Assembly: GCA_039918235.1 (NCBI GenBank) | Contig: JBDSHZ010000070.1 | Span: 1 to 38,601, forward strand | DNA: 38,601 bases | Direction of reading: 5' to 3' | From: Pseudopedobacter sp039918235 | GTDB taxonomy: Bacteria; Bacteroidota; Bacteroidia; Sphingobacteriales; Sphingobacteriaceae | In this document: piece by piece, positions 8,881 to 16,660 of the stretch | Position numbering within the stretch: position 1 is the first letter of the stretch | How the letters are laid out: every line of letters begins with the position of its first letter | Notes under the pieces: model-generated | Database searches by the model: none | What the model was told of the DNA's origin: nothing | The model's input: only the letters and a program-made list of their open reading frames with translations | Position numbers and translations under genes: made by a program

Positions 8881-9972
8881 TCAACATTTATAAAGCTGAT
8901 TTCTCAAATAGTGATCAATGATTACTAAAGCGGCCATTGCTTCTACTATTGCTACCGCTCTGGGTACTACGCAAGGGTCATGTCTGCCTTTACCTTTTAT
9001 TTCTGCAGCTTCACCAGCCTTATTCACCGTTTCCTGATTGCTCATAATGGTAGCAACAGGTTTAAAGGCAATCCGCATATTGATATCCATTCCATTAGAA
9101 ATCCCTCCTTGTACACCACCAGAAAAGTTGGTTTTAGTGCTGATTTTCCCTTTTTCATCACTAAGAAAAACATCATTATGTTCTGAACCTCGCATGGTAG
9201 CACCATCAAATCCAGAACCATAATCAAAGCCATGAACAGCATTGATACTCAGCATTGCTTTCCCTAAATCTGCATGAAGTTTATCAAAAACTGGTTCACC
9301 TAAGCCAACTGGGCAGTTTTTAACAAAGCAGGATATTTTTCCTCCAATAGTATCGCCTTCTTTTCTAATTCCATCAATCAGCTGAATCATTTCTTTAGCT
9401 GTAGTAGCATCTGCACATCTTACAATATTACTTTCTCTTAATACTAGAAATTCGGCAGCGTTGTTGATTTCAATATTAGGAGCGTCAATATATCCAACGC
9501 TACTTACATGTGCCAAAACATCAATCCCTTTTTGTTTTAAGAAAAGTTTGGCAACAGCTCCCGCAGCTACACGGGCTGCCGTTTCACGGGCTGATGATCT
9601 GCCTCCGCCACGGTGGTCTCTTATCCCATATTTAGCTTGGTAAGTGAAATCAGCATGTGAAGGACGAAAAGTATCCTTATTATGATCATAATCTTTTGAT
9701 TTCTGATCTTCATTGGGAATAATAATCGTTAAAGGCGTTCCGGTTGTTTTGCCTTCAAAAACACCTGAAAGGATTTTAAAAGTATCTGATTCTTTCCGCT
9801 GTGTTGTGATTTTGGATTGACCAGGTTTACGCTTATCCAATTCTTGTTGAATAAATTCCAGATCCAATTCAATATTAGACGGACAACCGTCAATAATTAC
9901 TCCAATGGCTTCGCCATGCGATTCGCCGAAAGTGGTAATTTTAAATAGCTGCCCGAAGGTATTTCCTGCCAT
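8881..9972 (-). CDS. aroC: Chorismate synthase
   Basis: Last step of the shikimate pathway: EPSP to chorismate, using reduced FMN. Full length at 363 residues. Family motifs are the N-terminal GESHGEAIGVIIDG, the central DHRGGGRSSARETAARVAAGAVA and the C-terminal GRHDPCVVPRAVAIVEAM. It lies on the minus strand 162 nt beyond aroA, with the aromatic operon upstream; the gap shows no convincing terminator or promoter, so read-through from aroA is plausible. Confidence 0.97.
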   Translation of the reverse strand: MAGNTFGQLFKITTFGESHGEAIGVIIDGCPSNIELDLEFIQQELDKRKPGQSKITTQRKESDTFKILSGVFEGKTTGTPLTIIIPNEDQKSKDYDHNKDTFRPSHADFTYQAKYGIRDHRGGGRSSARETAARVAAGAVAKLFLKQKGIDVLAHVSSVGYIDAPNIEINNAAEFLVLRESNIVRCADATTAKEMIQLIDGIRKEGDTIGGKISCFVKNCPVGLGEPVFDKLHADLGKAMLSINAVHGFDYGSGFDGATMRGSEHNDVFLSDEKGKISTKTNFSGGVQGGISNGMDINMRIAFKPVATIMSNQETVNKAGEAAEIKGKGRHDPCVVPRAVAIVEAMAALVIIDHYLRNQLYKC

Positions 9973-10134
9973 GTTTTCTTGAGTATTTTAGTAGTTAGTA
10001 TAAATTATCAAGATTTCTACATCGTGGAAATAATGTGAGAGTTGATATTGCTAACTACGTTTTTTTAATTTACAATATAAAGTAACAAGAGTGCATTTTA
10101 GCAAGTCATCTTGAAACTTTATACTTATATCTGA

Positions 10135-11373
10135 CTACTTTACTTCAAAACCTATTTTCTTAAAATCTTCCCAAAAATGAGGATATGATTTTTCTACCAC
10201 CATTGCTTCCTCAATATTCACTTTAGAAATTACCTGTGCCATAGGTGCAAACGCCATTGCCATTCGGTGATCTTCATAGGTTGCAATGGTAATTTCATCC
10301 GGTAAAGCTAATTGCTCACAATCTAACTGATAAACATCTGCTTGTGTTTCAATTAATCTTACGCCAATTTTAGCCAGCTCGGTCTGTAAGGCAAAAATAC
10401 GGTCTGTCTCTTTTATTTTTAGGGTTTCTAAACCTGTAAAACTAAATTCTTTACCTAAAACAGCGGCACAAACAATAACCGTCTGCGCTAAATCCGGACA
10501 TTCTTTAAAATCTAAAAGCTGTGATTTCAATTCGGCATCAACTTTTTGAATCGTAATTCCATCATTATTGAAAATGGTATTTACACCAAATAGAGACATA
10601 ATTCCAGCAATTGCACTGTCACCTTGTAGGCTGTCTTTTTTCAAATTTGGAAGATTAACTTTAGCGTTTTCTGAAAGCGCAACCACACTATACCAATAAG
10701 ATGCAGCACTCCAATCAGGCTCAATGGTTAATGTAGCGGAACTGAAATTTTGAGGTTCAATTTTAATCACATCCTTTTCCCAAGTATGGTTGATACCACA
10801 TTGCTTCAGCATAGCTAATGTCATTTCTACATAAGGTTTGGAGGTAAGTTCGTCCATGATTTCTAATTCTAAACCTTTAGGTAAAGAACTCGCCACCATG
10901 AGCAGTGCAGTTAAAAACTGAGAACTGATATCTCCTCTGATTAAAATCTGATTGGTCTGTTGATTTAATGCGCCATTGATTAAAACTGGAGGGTAACCGT
11001 CTTCTTCTTTATAAGAAATATCGGCACCTAAAGTTTTTAAGGCGTTTACTAACGTCCCAATAGGACGTTGCTTCATTCTGTCAGAACCGGTAATCTCCAC
11101 AATTTCTCCTTTTAAAGAAAAATAGGCAGTTAAGAAACGCATGGCTGTACCAGCTGGACCTACATTTACAACCGTTTTATGTGATTCCTCATTTTGTAGA
11201 ATTCCATTTAAAGTAACAGTATCAGCTGCGGAAGAAAGATTTTTGATTTTTACTCTTCCTTCGCTGAGTGCGGCTAATATTAAGGCTCTATTGCTCTCAC
11301 TTTTGGAGCCTGTTAATTCTATAGTTTCCTCTTTTTTGATTTCAGATTTTTGAATGCTAATTAAAGAACTCAT
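10135..11373 (-). CDS. aroA: 3-phosphoshikimate 1-carboxyvinyltransferase (EPSP synthase)
   Basis: Joins phosphoenolpyruvate to shikimate-3-phosphate. The 412 residues include GSKSESNRALILAALSEG (N-terminal phosphate loop), GPAGTAMRFLTAYFS (the GNAGT-type loop, here GPAGT), RPIGTLVNALKTLGA, LKIKETDRI and YEDHRMAMAFAP. Its ATG shares one base with the stop of the DAHP synthase gene (TAATG), so the two are translationally coupled. Slightly shorter than E. coli AroA but with both domains intact. Confidence 0.96.
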   Translation of the reverse strand: MSSLISIQKSEIKKEETIELTGSKSESNRALILAALSEGRVKIKNLSSAADTVTLNGILQNEESHKTVVNVGPAGTAMRFLTAYFSLKGEIVEITGSDRMKQRPIGTLVNALKTLGADISYKEEDGYPPVLINGALNQQTNQILIRGDISSQFLTALLMVASSLPKGLELEIMDELTSKPYVEMTLAMLKQCGINHTWEKDVIKIEPQNFSSATLTIEPDWSAASYWYSVVALSENAKVNLPNLKKDSLQGDSAIAGIMSLFGVNTIFNNDGITIQKVDAELKSQLLDFKECPDLAQTVIVCAAVLGKEFSFTGLETLKIKETDRIFALQTELAKIGVRLIETQADVYQLDCEQLALPDEITIATYEDHRMAMAFAPMAQVISKVNIEEAMVVEKSYPHFWEDFKKIGFEVK

Positions 11374-12479
11374 TATCCTAACTCCGCTTTAGTGGTATTC
11401 ATAATTGCTGTTTGCTTACGGATGGATTCACTGTGGATCAACTCTAAAACTTTTTCAGTAAAATCTTTTTCTAGTTTTAAAACAGAACCATAGGCAGTTC
11501 TTTTGTGAAGAATTTCATCCCATCTTGAAACTTGTAAAATAGTTACATCGTTGTCTCTTTTATATTCACCAATCTGCTCAACAATTTTCATTCTTTCACC
11601 TAATTTCTGAAAAATCTGATCGTCTATTTTATCAATTTTCTCTCTTAAGCCCGCTAACTTATCAGTAAATTCTGGATTTTTAGATTCAGCTTTTCTTAAA
11701 ACAAATCCACTGATCATCTCGCTCAGTTCGGCCGGAGTAACTTGTTGTTTGGCGTCTGTCCAAGCAACAGAAGGGTCAATGTGCGATTCAATCATTAAGC
11801 CCTGCATATCTAAATCTAAAGCTTTCTGAGAAATGAATGGCAATAATTCTCTGTTTCCACAGATGTGAGAAGGATCATTGATAATTGGAAGATCAGGCAC
11901 TAAAGTTTTTAAGCTGATGGCTAAATCCCACATAGGCTCGTTACGGAAAGCAGTTTTCTCAAAAGAAGAAAAGCCACGGTGAATAGCCGCCAATTTAGTG
12001 ATGCCTGCTCCATTGATTCGCTCTAAAGCGCCAATCCATAAAGAAAGATCAGGGTTAATAGGGTTTTTAACCATCACAGGAATATCAACACCTTTTAAGG
12101 CATCGGCAATTTCTTGTACAGTAAATGGATTTACTGTTGAACGGGCACCTACCCAAAGGATATCAACACCAGCGGCTAAAGCTTCTTCCACATGTTTGGC
12201 ATTGGCTACTTCAACTGCAATTGGTAATCCGGTTTCAGCTTTCGCCTTTTTTAACCATTCTAAGCCAATGCTTCCAATCCCTTCAAATTCTCCCGGACGA
12301 GTCCTCGGTTTCCAGATCCCTGCTCTTAAAACGCTTACTTTTCCAGTTGCTTTTAATAAACGGGCAGTTTCTAATAATTGTTCTTCAGTCTCTGCACTGC
12401 AAGGTCCTGAAATGATAAGCGGTTGGTGAGTTACTTTAACCCAGTTGCTTAAAGGTTCTATGTTTAGATTTAGTTTCAT
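11373..12479 (-). CDS. Bifunctional DAHP synthase / chorismate mutase
   Basis: Opens the shikimate pathway (PEP + erythrose-4-phosphate to DAHP) and also converts chorismate to prephenate. The DAHP synthase domain (about 20-265) belongs to the KDO8P-synthase-like class: SGPCSAETEEQL, AGIWKPRTRPGEFEG, WVGARSTVNPF. A chorismate mutase AroQ domain follows (about 275-360: LREKIDKIDDQIFQKLGERMKIVEQIGEYKR). I start at 12479 (MKLNLNIEPL), giving 368 residues. The frame is open to 12563, but that extension translates a tandem repeat and is spurious. It follows pheA after a 163-nt repeat-filled gap and overlaps aroA by one base. The AroQ fusion is common in this phylum and could let prephenate or chorismate feed back on DAHP synthesis. 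Confidence 0.95.
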   Translation of the reverse strand: MKLNLNIEPLSNWVKVTHQPLIISGPCSAETEEQLLETARLLKATGKVSVLRAGIWKPRTRPGEFEGIGSIGLEWLKKAKAETGLPIAVEVANAKHVEEALAAGVDILWVGARSTVNPFTVQEIADALKGVDIPVMVKNPINPDLSLWIGALERINGAGITKLAAIHRGFSSFEKTAFRNEPMWDLAISLKTLVPDLPIINDPSHICGNRELLPFISQKALDLDMQGLMIESHIDPSVAWTDAKQQVTPAELSEMISGFVLRKAESKNPEFTDKLAGLREKIDKIDDQIFQKLGERMKIVEQIGEYKRDNDVTILQVSRWDEILHKRTAYGSVLKLEKDFTEKVLELIHSESIRKQTAIMNTTKAELG

Positions 12480-12485
12480 ATTTTT

Positions 12486-12552
12486 TTGATTTGAAGATTT
12501 TTTGATTTGATAATTTTTTGATTTGAAGATTTGAAGATTTGATGATTTGAAA
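12486..12552. repeat. Low-complexity tandem repeat, unit about GATTTGAA/GATTTGAAGATT
   Basis: Eight or so imperfect copies of TTTGATTTGAAGA-like units (written on the plus strand) lie directly upstream of the DAHP synthase ATG. Copies vary in the number of T (six to seven between some units), as expected for slipped-strand growth. Inside the aromatic operon, so it is transcribed into the pheA-aroG intercistronic RNA as CAAATCTTCAAATC-type sequence. Confidence 0.85.
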
Positions 12553-12574
12553 ATGACCTTCAACTCTAATTATA

Positions 12575-12636
12575 TTTTGTCTTTGTTCTTTTGTCTTTGT
12601 TCTTTTGTCTTTATTCTTTATTCTTTTGTCTTTTTC
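12575..12636. repeat. Low-complexity tandem repeat, 14-bp unit TTTTGTCTTTGTTC
   Basis: Two exact copies of the 14-bp unit are followed by a variant copy (TTTTGTCTTTATTC), a half copy (TTTATTC) and a last partial copy. It ends a few bases from the pheA stop codon. On the transcript it is an unstructured CAAAGA-rich stretch. Confidence 0.85.
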
Positions 12637-12642
12637 TACTCT

Positions 12643-13473
12643 TTATACCGTATCATTTTTTACATATTCTCCCATAATGCTGAAGTTTACAGTGAACTTT
12701 AATATCCTGCGGATGGCATCTTCATAATTTTTAGTATGAGTCCATTCTACATCCACATAAAAGGTGTATTCGTTTCTTGTACCCAAAACAGGCATAGATT
12801 GGATTTTACTCATATTGATTTCTAATTCTGCTAAAATGTTCAATACTTTAGCCAGGGAACCAACATCATTACTCACCTGAAAACATAGGGAAGCTTTATT
12901 GGTATTTTTAATCTCGTTTTGCTGATCGTTCAATATTAGAAAACGGGTATAATTTTTCTTGTTTGATTCTATCCTTCTTTCTAAAATGTTTAACCCGTAA
13001 AGTTTAGCGGCTAAAGTGTTTGCAATTGCCACGGTATCTGTAAGTTGTTCTTCTTTGATCTTTTTAGCACAAGCAGCCGTATCGCTACTTTCCACTATTT
13101 TAAGATCAGGGAATTCATCTAAAAAATCACTACACTGGCGGATAGCAATTGGATGAGAGGTTACCGTTTTAATATCTTCAAACTTTACCCCGGGTAATGC
13201 CATAAGGTGTAATTGAATAGGAAGATATACCTCACCAATTACGGGGAAGTTGTAGTCTCTTAACAATGTGTAATTAGGAAGCAAGCTCCCTGCGATGCTA
13301 TTTTCTATGGCCATCACCACAAAATCTGCATCTCCTGAGGCTAACTTTTGAAAAGTTTGTTTAAAAGAATTACATTCTATGGTTTCAATATCTTCTCCAA
13401 AAAACTTAAATGCAGCTTCTTCGTGAAACGAAGCTCTTATTCCTTGAATTGCAACCCTTTTTTTTGTGCTCAT
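12643..13473 (-). CDS. pheA: Prephenate dehydratase
   Basis: Converts prephenate to phenylpyruvate for phenylalanine. 276 residues: PDT catalytic domain (about 5-185) with IQGIRASFHEEAA, ENSIAGSLLPNY, TSHPIAIRQC and the catalytic NYTRFLIL (Thr-Arg-Phe), then an ACT regulatory domain (about 195-270) with GSLAKVLNILAELEINMSKIQSMPV. The ACT loop reads QSMP where enterobacterial PheA has ESRP, a residue group linked to Phe binding, so allosteric control may differ. First structural gene of the operon; its ATG is 10 nt past the T run of a terminator that follows a Tyr/Phe-rich leader peptide, so expression is probably set by attenuation. Confidence 0.96.
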   Translation of the reverse strand: MSTKKRVAIQGIRASFHEEAAFKFFGEDIETIECNSFKQTFQKLASGDADFVVMAIENSIAGSLLPNYTLLRDYNFPVIGEVYLPIQLHLMALPGVKFEDIKTVTSHPIAIRQCSDFLDEFPDLKIVESSDTAACAKKIKEEQLTDTVAIANTLAAKLYGLNILERRIESNKKNYTRFLILNDQQNEIKNTNKASLCFQVSNDVGSLAKVLNILAELEINMSKIQSMPVLGTRNEYTFYVDVEWTHTKNYEDAIRRILKFTVNFSIMGEYVKNDTV

Positions 13474-13482
13474 TTTTTTAAT

Positions 13483-13513
13483 AAAAAAAAACCCGGCTCT
13501 TTTGGCCGGGTTT
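13483..13513 (-). terminator. Attenuator terminator in the pheA leader
   Basis: On the minus strand a perfect 9-bp stem AAACCCGGC / GCCGGGTTT encloses a 7-nt loop and runs into nine T, ending about 10 nt before the pheA ATG. No minus-strand gene lies upstream that it could terminate (the next gene at 13853 is on the plus strand), so it must act within the pheA leader. Its 5-prime arm CCCGGC (13510-13505) is also complementary to GCCGGG at 13550-13545, giving an alternative antiterminator pairing. Confidence 0.88.
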
Positions 13514-13539
13514 GGTAATGTCTTATATTTTACAACATA

Positions 13540-13602
13540 CTATGCCCGGCTTTTATTTCTAAAATAAAAGTAACCGAAATAATATGTAGTGTTTAAAATC
13601 AT
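13540..13602 (-). CDS. Tyr/Phe-rich attenuator leader peptide upstream of pheA
   Basis: A 20-codon ORF too short for usual gene calls. It starts ATG at 13602, stops TAG at 13542-13540, and contains the run YYFGYFYF: four Tyr and three Phe in eight codons. A leader with stall codons for the pathway end products, placed between a promoter and a terminator, is the classic design of ribosome-mediated attenuation. The codons after the aromatic run (AGC CGG GCA) contain GCCGGG, which can pair with the terminator 5-prime arm. A ribosome stalled on Tyr/Phe codons leaves this segment free; one reaching the stop codon covers it. Upstream is A-rich (AAGAAAGAAAAA). Confidence 0.85.
   Translation of the reverse strand: MILNTTYYFGYFYFRNKSRA
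13550..13570 (-). promoter_or_regulatory. Leader hairpin overlapping the Phe/Tyr codons
   Basis: Perfect inverted repeat CTTTTATTT / AAATAAAAG with a 3-nt loop, inside the leader-peptide ORF and directly before the GCCGGG antiterminator segment. It could serve as the pause or protector structure of the attenuator; the AT-rich stem makes it weak. Confidence 0.55.
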
Positions 13603-13619
13603 TTTTTCTTTCTTGATGT

Positions 13620-13649
13620 CAAATCTACACAATAATATTAATCCACAAA
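13620..13649 (-). promoter_or_regulatory. Bacteroidota-type promoter of the pheA leader
   Basis: On the minus strand TTTG (13649-13646) and TAGATTTG (13627-13620) are separated by 18 nt, matching the TTTG / TAnnTTTG -33/-7 consensus of the primary sigma factor in this phylum. Transcription would begin about 10 nt before the leader-peptide ATG. Confidence 0.75.
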
Positions 13650-13852
13650 AAAAATTTAATTTTTTTTAAATCTTTTTTTCGAAATTAAATATTGAACAAA
13701 AGGAATTTAGGTTTTTAAAAAAAAGATAATCCTAAATTTTAAAAGATTTCATTAATTTTTTCACGATTAATAGCCAAGATCAAATCTTTTATCCTATTTT
13801 AACTTTACCAATTATTAACGGCTATTTAGCCTAAATCTTAAATTTTATCAAT
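13650..13852. other. Gene-free remainder of the 379-nt pheA/DUF1080 spacer
   Basis: Very AT-rich, with no ORF. It holds an 8-bp inverted repeat AATTTAGG / CCTAAATT (13704-13711 and 13731-13738) and AATAGCC / GGCTATT (13769-13775 and 13820-13826). It must contain the plus-strand promoter of the DUF1080 gene, but I see no clear consensus match. Confidence 0.4.
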
Positions 13853-15204
13853 ATGAATTATAAATCTATGTCAATTATGCTACTACTTGCTTTTTCGTTT
13901 TCTGCCCAAAGTCAATCCAAATGGCAAAATCTTTTTAATGGGAATGATTTACAAGGTTGGAAACAGCTTAATGGAAAGGCCAAATACGAAGCGAAAAATG
14001 GCGAAATTATAGGAATTACTGTAAGTAACGAACCAAATTCCTTTTTGGCAACCGAAAAAACATATGGCGACTTTATTTTAGAATTTGAGTTATTAGTAGA
14101 TAACGCTATGAATTCTGGGGTACAGTTTAGAAGTTTAAGTAAAGCTGATGATCATAATGGCAGAGTACACGGCTACCAAGTAGAAGTTGATCCATCAGAT
14201 AGAGCTTACAGTGGAGGTATTTATGATGAAGCAAGACGAGGTTGGTTGTACACAATGGATATCAATCCAGAAGCAAAAAAGGCGTTTAAAAAGGATGTTT
14301 GGAATAAATATAGAGTTGAATGTATAGGAACAAGCATTAGGACTTGGGTGAATGGTGTGCCAACTGCTCATGTAATTGATGACCTAACCAAAGAGGGATT
14401 TATTGCGCTGCAGGTTCATGCTATTGGTAAAGATGATATACCGGGTAAACAAATTAAATGGAGAAATATACGAATAGCTACAGAGGATTTAAAGCCTTCT
14501 CCATTAGATGACATCGCGGTAGCAAATTTTGTGGCTAATGATTTATCAGCTCAAGAAAAGAAAAACGGCTACCAACTATTATGGGATGGTCATACAACTA
14601 AAGGATGGAGAGGGGCTTACAAAGCTGCTTTTCCTGAAAAAGGATGGGAAATTAAAGATGGAATGTTGAGTGTTAAAAAATCAGGAGGGGCCGAATCAAC
14701 AAATGGAGGCGATATTGTTACTGAAAAGGAGTTTGGTGCTTTTGAAATGAAATTTGATTTTAAATTAAGCGAAGGTGCAAATAGTGGCGTAAAGTATTTT
14801 GTAACAGAGCGTGAAGGGAATAAAGGATCGGCATTGGTTTAGAATATCAAATTTTAGATGATGATAAGCATCCTGATGCTAAGCTAGGAAGAGACGGGAA
14901 TAGAACTCTGGCATCTGTTTATGATTTAATCACAGCTAAAAAACCAAGTAACGGTATTAAACCTATTGGACAATGGAATCAAGGGATGATTAGGGTTAAC
15001 CCAGATAATAAAGTAGAATATTTTTTAAATGGATTTAAGGTTTTAGAATTTGTTAGAGGCTCTAAAGAGTTTTTAGATTTGGTAGCCATGAGTAAATATA
15101 AAGATTGGCCAAACTTTGCAATGGCACCAAAAGGAAGAATTTTATTACAAGACCATGGCGATGCAGTTTCATTTAAAAGCATAAAAATAAAGGAGCTTAA
15201 CTAA
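13853..15204 (+). pseudogene. DUF1080 / 3-keto-disaccharide hydrolase family protein, frameshifted
   Basis: Two frames make one exported protein of about 450 residues. A signal peptide (about 1-21) is followed by two similar concanavalin-like DUF1080 domains: about 24-207 (WQNLFNGNDLQGWKQLNGKAKYE...) and about 235-450 (YQLLWDGHTTKGWRGAYKA...). The first frame ends with GNKGSALV at a TAG (14840-14842). Removing the effect of one missing base near 14834-14836 restores GLEYQILDDDKHPDAKLGRDGNRTL and the rest through 15204. Pfam calls the family 3-keto-disaccharide hydrolase. It is 8 nt before an exported Gfo/Idh/MocA oxidoreductase, a sensible partner for making or using 3-keto-sugars. The gene may be a recent pseudogene or hold a sequencing error. 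Confidence 0.85.
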
Positions 15205-15212
15205 TTTAAAAA

Positions 15213-16574
15213 ATGATGGAAAACTCAAGAAGAAAATTTATTAAACAAAGCGCAATTGCATCGGCAGGTATTTATTTGGGTGGGTTAGGTTTCAGCGCAA
15301 AAAGTTACGGAAGAATTATTGGAGCAAATGATAGGGTAAGGGTTGCAGCTGTTGGATTTTCAGACCGTTTTAAACAAGCATTATTTCCTTCTTTCTTAAA
15401 TCATAATAAAGAATTAAACTTTGAAATAGTTGGGGTTTCTGATTTATGGAAATTGAGAAGAGAAGAGGGACAAGCATTTCTAAAGGCTAAAACAGGGAAT
15501 GATGTTTTAGCTTTTAGAAATAATGACGAACTGTACCAGACGAAAGATTTGGATGCGATAATAGTGGGTACCGCCGATTTTCAGCATGCTTTACATGCCA
15601 TAGAAGCAGTTAAGGCAAATTGTGATGCTTATGTAGAAAAACCATTTGCAGAAACAATGGAGGATAATAGGGCGGCTTTTAAAGCCATTAAAGCATCTGA
15701 TAGAATTGTTCAAATTGGCTCGCAAAGAAGGAGTGGAGGAAATTATAAAGCTGCTGAAAAATTTATTAAAGAGGGAAAGTTTGGAGACATCACCATGGTT
15801 GAATTAACATGGAATGTAAATCAGCCGGGTAGATGGCGTCGCCCTGATTTGGTAGCAAAATGTAAAGAACAAGATACAGATTGGAAAAGATTTTTATTGA
15901 ACCGTCCTTATGAAGCTTGGGACCCAAGAAAATATTTGGAATATAGGTTATTTTGGCCTTATTCATCTGGAATGCCAGGGCAATGGATGTCTCACCAGAT
16001 TGATACCGTACATTGGTTTACTGATTTAAAACATCCTAGAAGTGTAGTGGCAAATGGTGGGATTTATCAATGGAAAGATGGAAGAAGAAACTGGGACACC
16101 ACAACTGCCGTTTTTGATTACGGCCCTCAGGATGACATGAAGAAAGGTTTTCAGGTCACTTTTGGATCAAGAATGCATAATGGTGATGAGCACCCTGCAG
16201 AGATTTATTACTCAAACGGTGGGGAATTAAATTTAATCACCAATAAAGTTTCTCCAACAGGAGGTTTAAGTGCAAACCATGCTGCGGCAATGGGTATGCA
16301 ACCTAATTTATTGCCAGAAGTTAATTTAACTGATAAGGTAGAGAAAGTTGTAGCATCTGCAAATACGGGTGCTGACGTACTAACTTCAGCGCACATGCGC
16401 AATTGGATGGAATGTGTAAGGAGCAGAAAGCAACCTAATGCGCCAGTGGAAGCAGGTTATTATCATTCTATTGCAAATATTATGACTAATGCTGCAGTGA
16501 GAACTGGTTATAAAGCCACATTTGATGCTAAAACCCAAGAAGTAATGGCAAATGGAAAAGTTTTTAAGTACTAA
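15213..16574 (+). CDS. Tat-exported Gfo/Idh/MocA-family oxidoreductase
   Basis: NAD(P)-dependent sugar oxidoreductase family. The 453 residues start with a Tat-type signal (SRRKFIKQSAIASAG), predicting periplasmic activity with a tightly held cofactor. The Rossmann part (about 42-170) begins VRVAAVGFSDRFK, where GFSDRF replaces the usual GxGxxG, and contains the family EKP signature (YVEKPFAETMEDN). The substrate domain (about 175-430) has GQWMSHQIDTVHWF, with the His typical of the catalytic face. Context with the DUF1080 gene suggests oxidation or reduction at C3 of a glycoside. Specific substrate unknown. Confidence 0.88.
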   Translation: MMENSRRKFIKQSAIASAGIYLGGLGFSAKSYGRIIGANDRVRVAAVGFSDRFKQALFPSFLNHNKELNFEIVGVSDLWKLRREEGQAFLKAKTGNDVLAFRNNDELYQTKDLDAIIVGTADFQHALHAIEAVKANCDAYVEKPFAETMEDNRAAFKAIKASDRIVQIGSQRRSGGNYKAAEKFIKEGKFGDITMVELTWNVNQPGRWRRPDLVAKCKEQDTDWKRFLLNRPYEAWDPRKYLEYRLFWPYSSGMPGQWMSHQIDTVHWFTDLKHPRSVVANGGIYQWKDGRRNWDTTTAVFDYGPQDDMKKGFQVTFGSRMHNGDEHPAEIYYSNGGELNLITNKVSPTGGLSANHAAAMGMQPNLLPEVNLTDKVEKVVASANTGADVLTSAHMRNWMECVRSRKQPNAPVEAGYYHSIANIMTNAAVRTGYKATFDAKTQEVMANGKVFKY

Positions 16575-16614
16575 TTGTTTGATATAAAATATTACTTAAA
16601 GATTTAAAAACACA

Positions 16615-16653
16615 AAGGTCGCAAAGCTTAATAATAAGTTTCTTTGCGACCTT
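16615..16653. terminator. Bidirectional hairpin terminator between convergent genes
   Basis: Perfect 12-bp stem AAGGTCGCAAAG / CTTTGCGACCTT around a 15-nt loop that can itself pair (CTTA / TAAG). It sits between the oxidoreductase (plus) and aroB (minus), with T-rich flanks on both strands. The CAAAGGTCGCAAAG wording resembles dispersed intergenic repeats I associate with this phylum, but only one copy is in the window. Confidence 0.75.
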
Positions 16654-16660
16654 CGTTTTC

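Noticed and set aside
8980..9643. Plus-strand open frames inside aroC, and similar frames inside aroA, DAHP synthase and the RND pump
   Set aside because: They are antisense or shifted shadows of well-conserved genes, with no family similarity of their own.
9991..10058. GTAGTTAG / CTAACTAC inverted repeat between aroA and aroC as a terminator
   Set aside because: The arms are 8 bp with a spacer over 50 nt, and the T run lies on the strand opposite to the genes.
12480..12563. N-terminal extension of the DAHP synthase frame up to 12563
   Set aside because: It translates the tandem repeat (SSNLQIF-type sequence) and lacks similarity to the family; the ATG at 12479 begins the conserved protein.
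12480..12640. CRISPR-like array
   Set aside because: Units are 7-14 bp and contiguous, with no unique spacers and no cas genes.
13483..13513. Reading the pheA-proximal hairpin as an ordinary end-of-gene terminator
   Set aside because: No gene on either strand ends there: the upstream neighbour (13853) runs the other way, and the plus-strand side of the stem lacks a T run.
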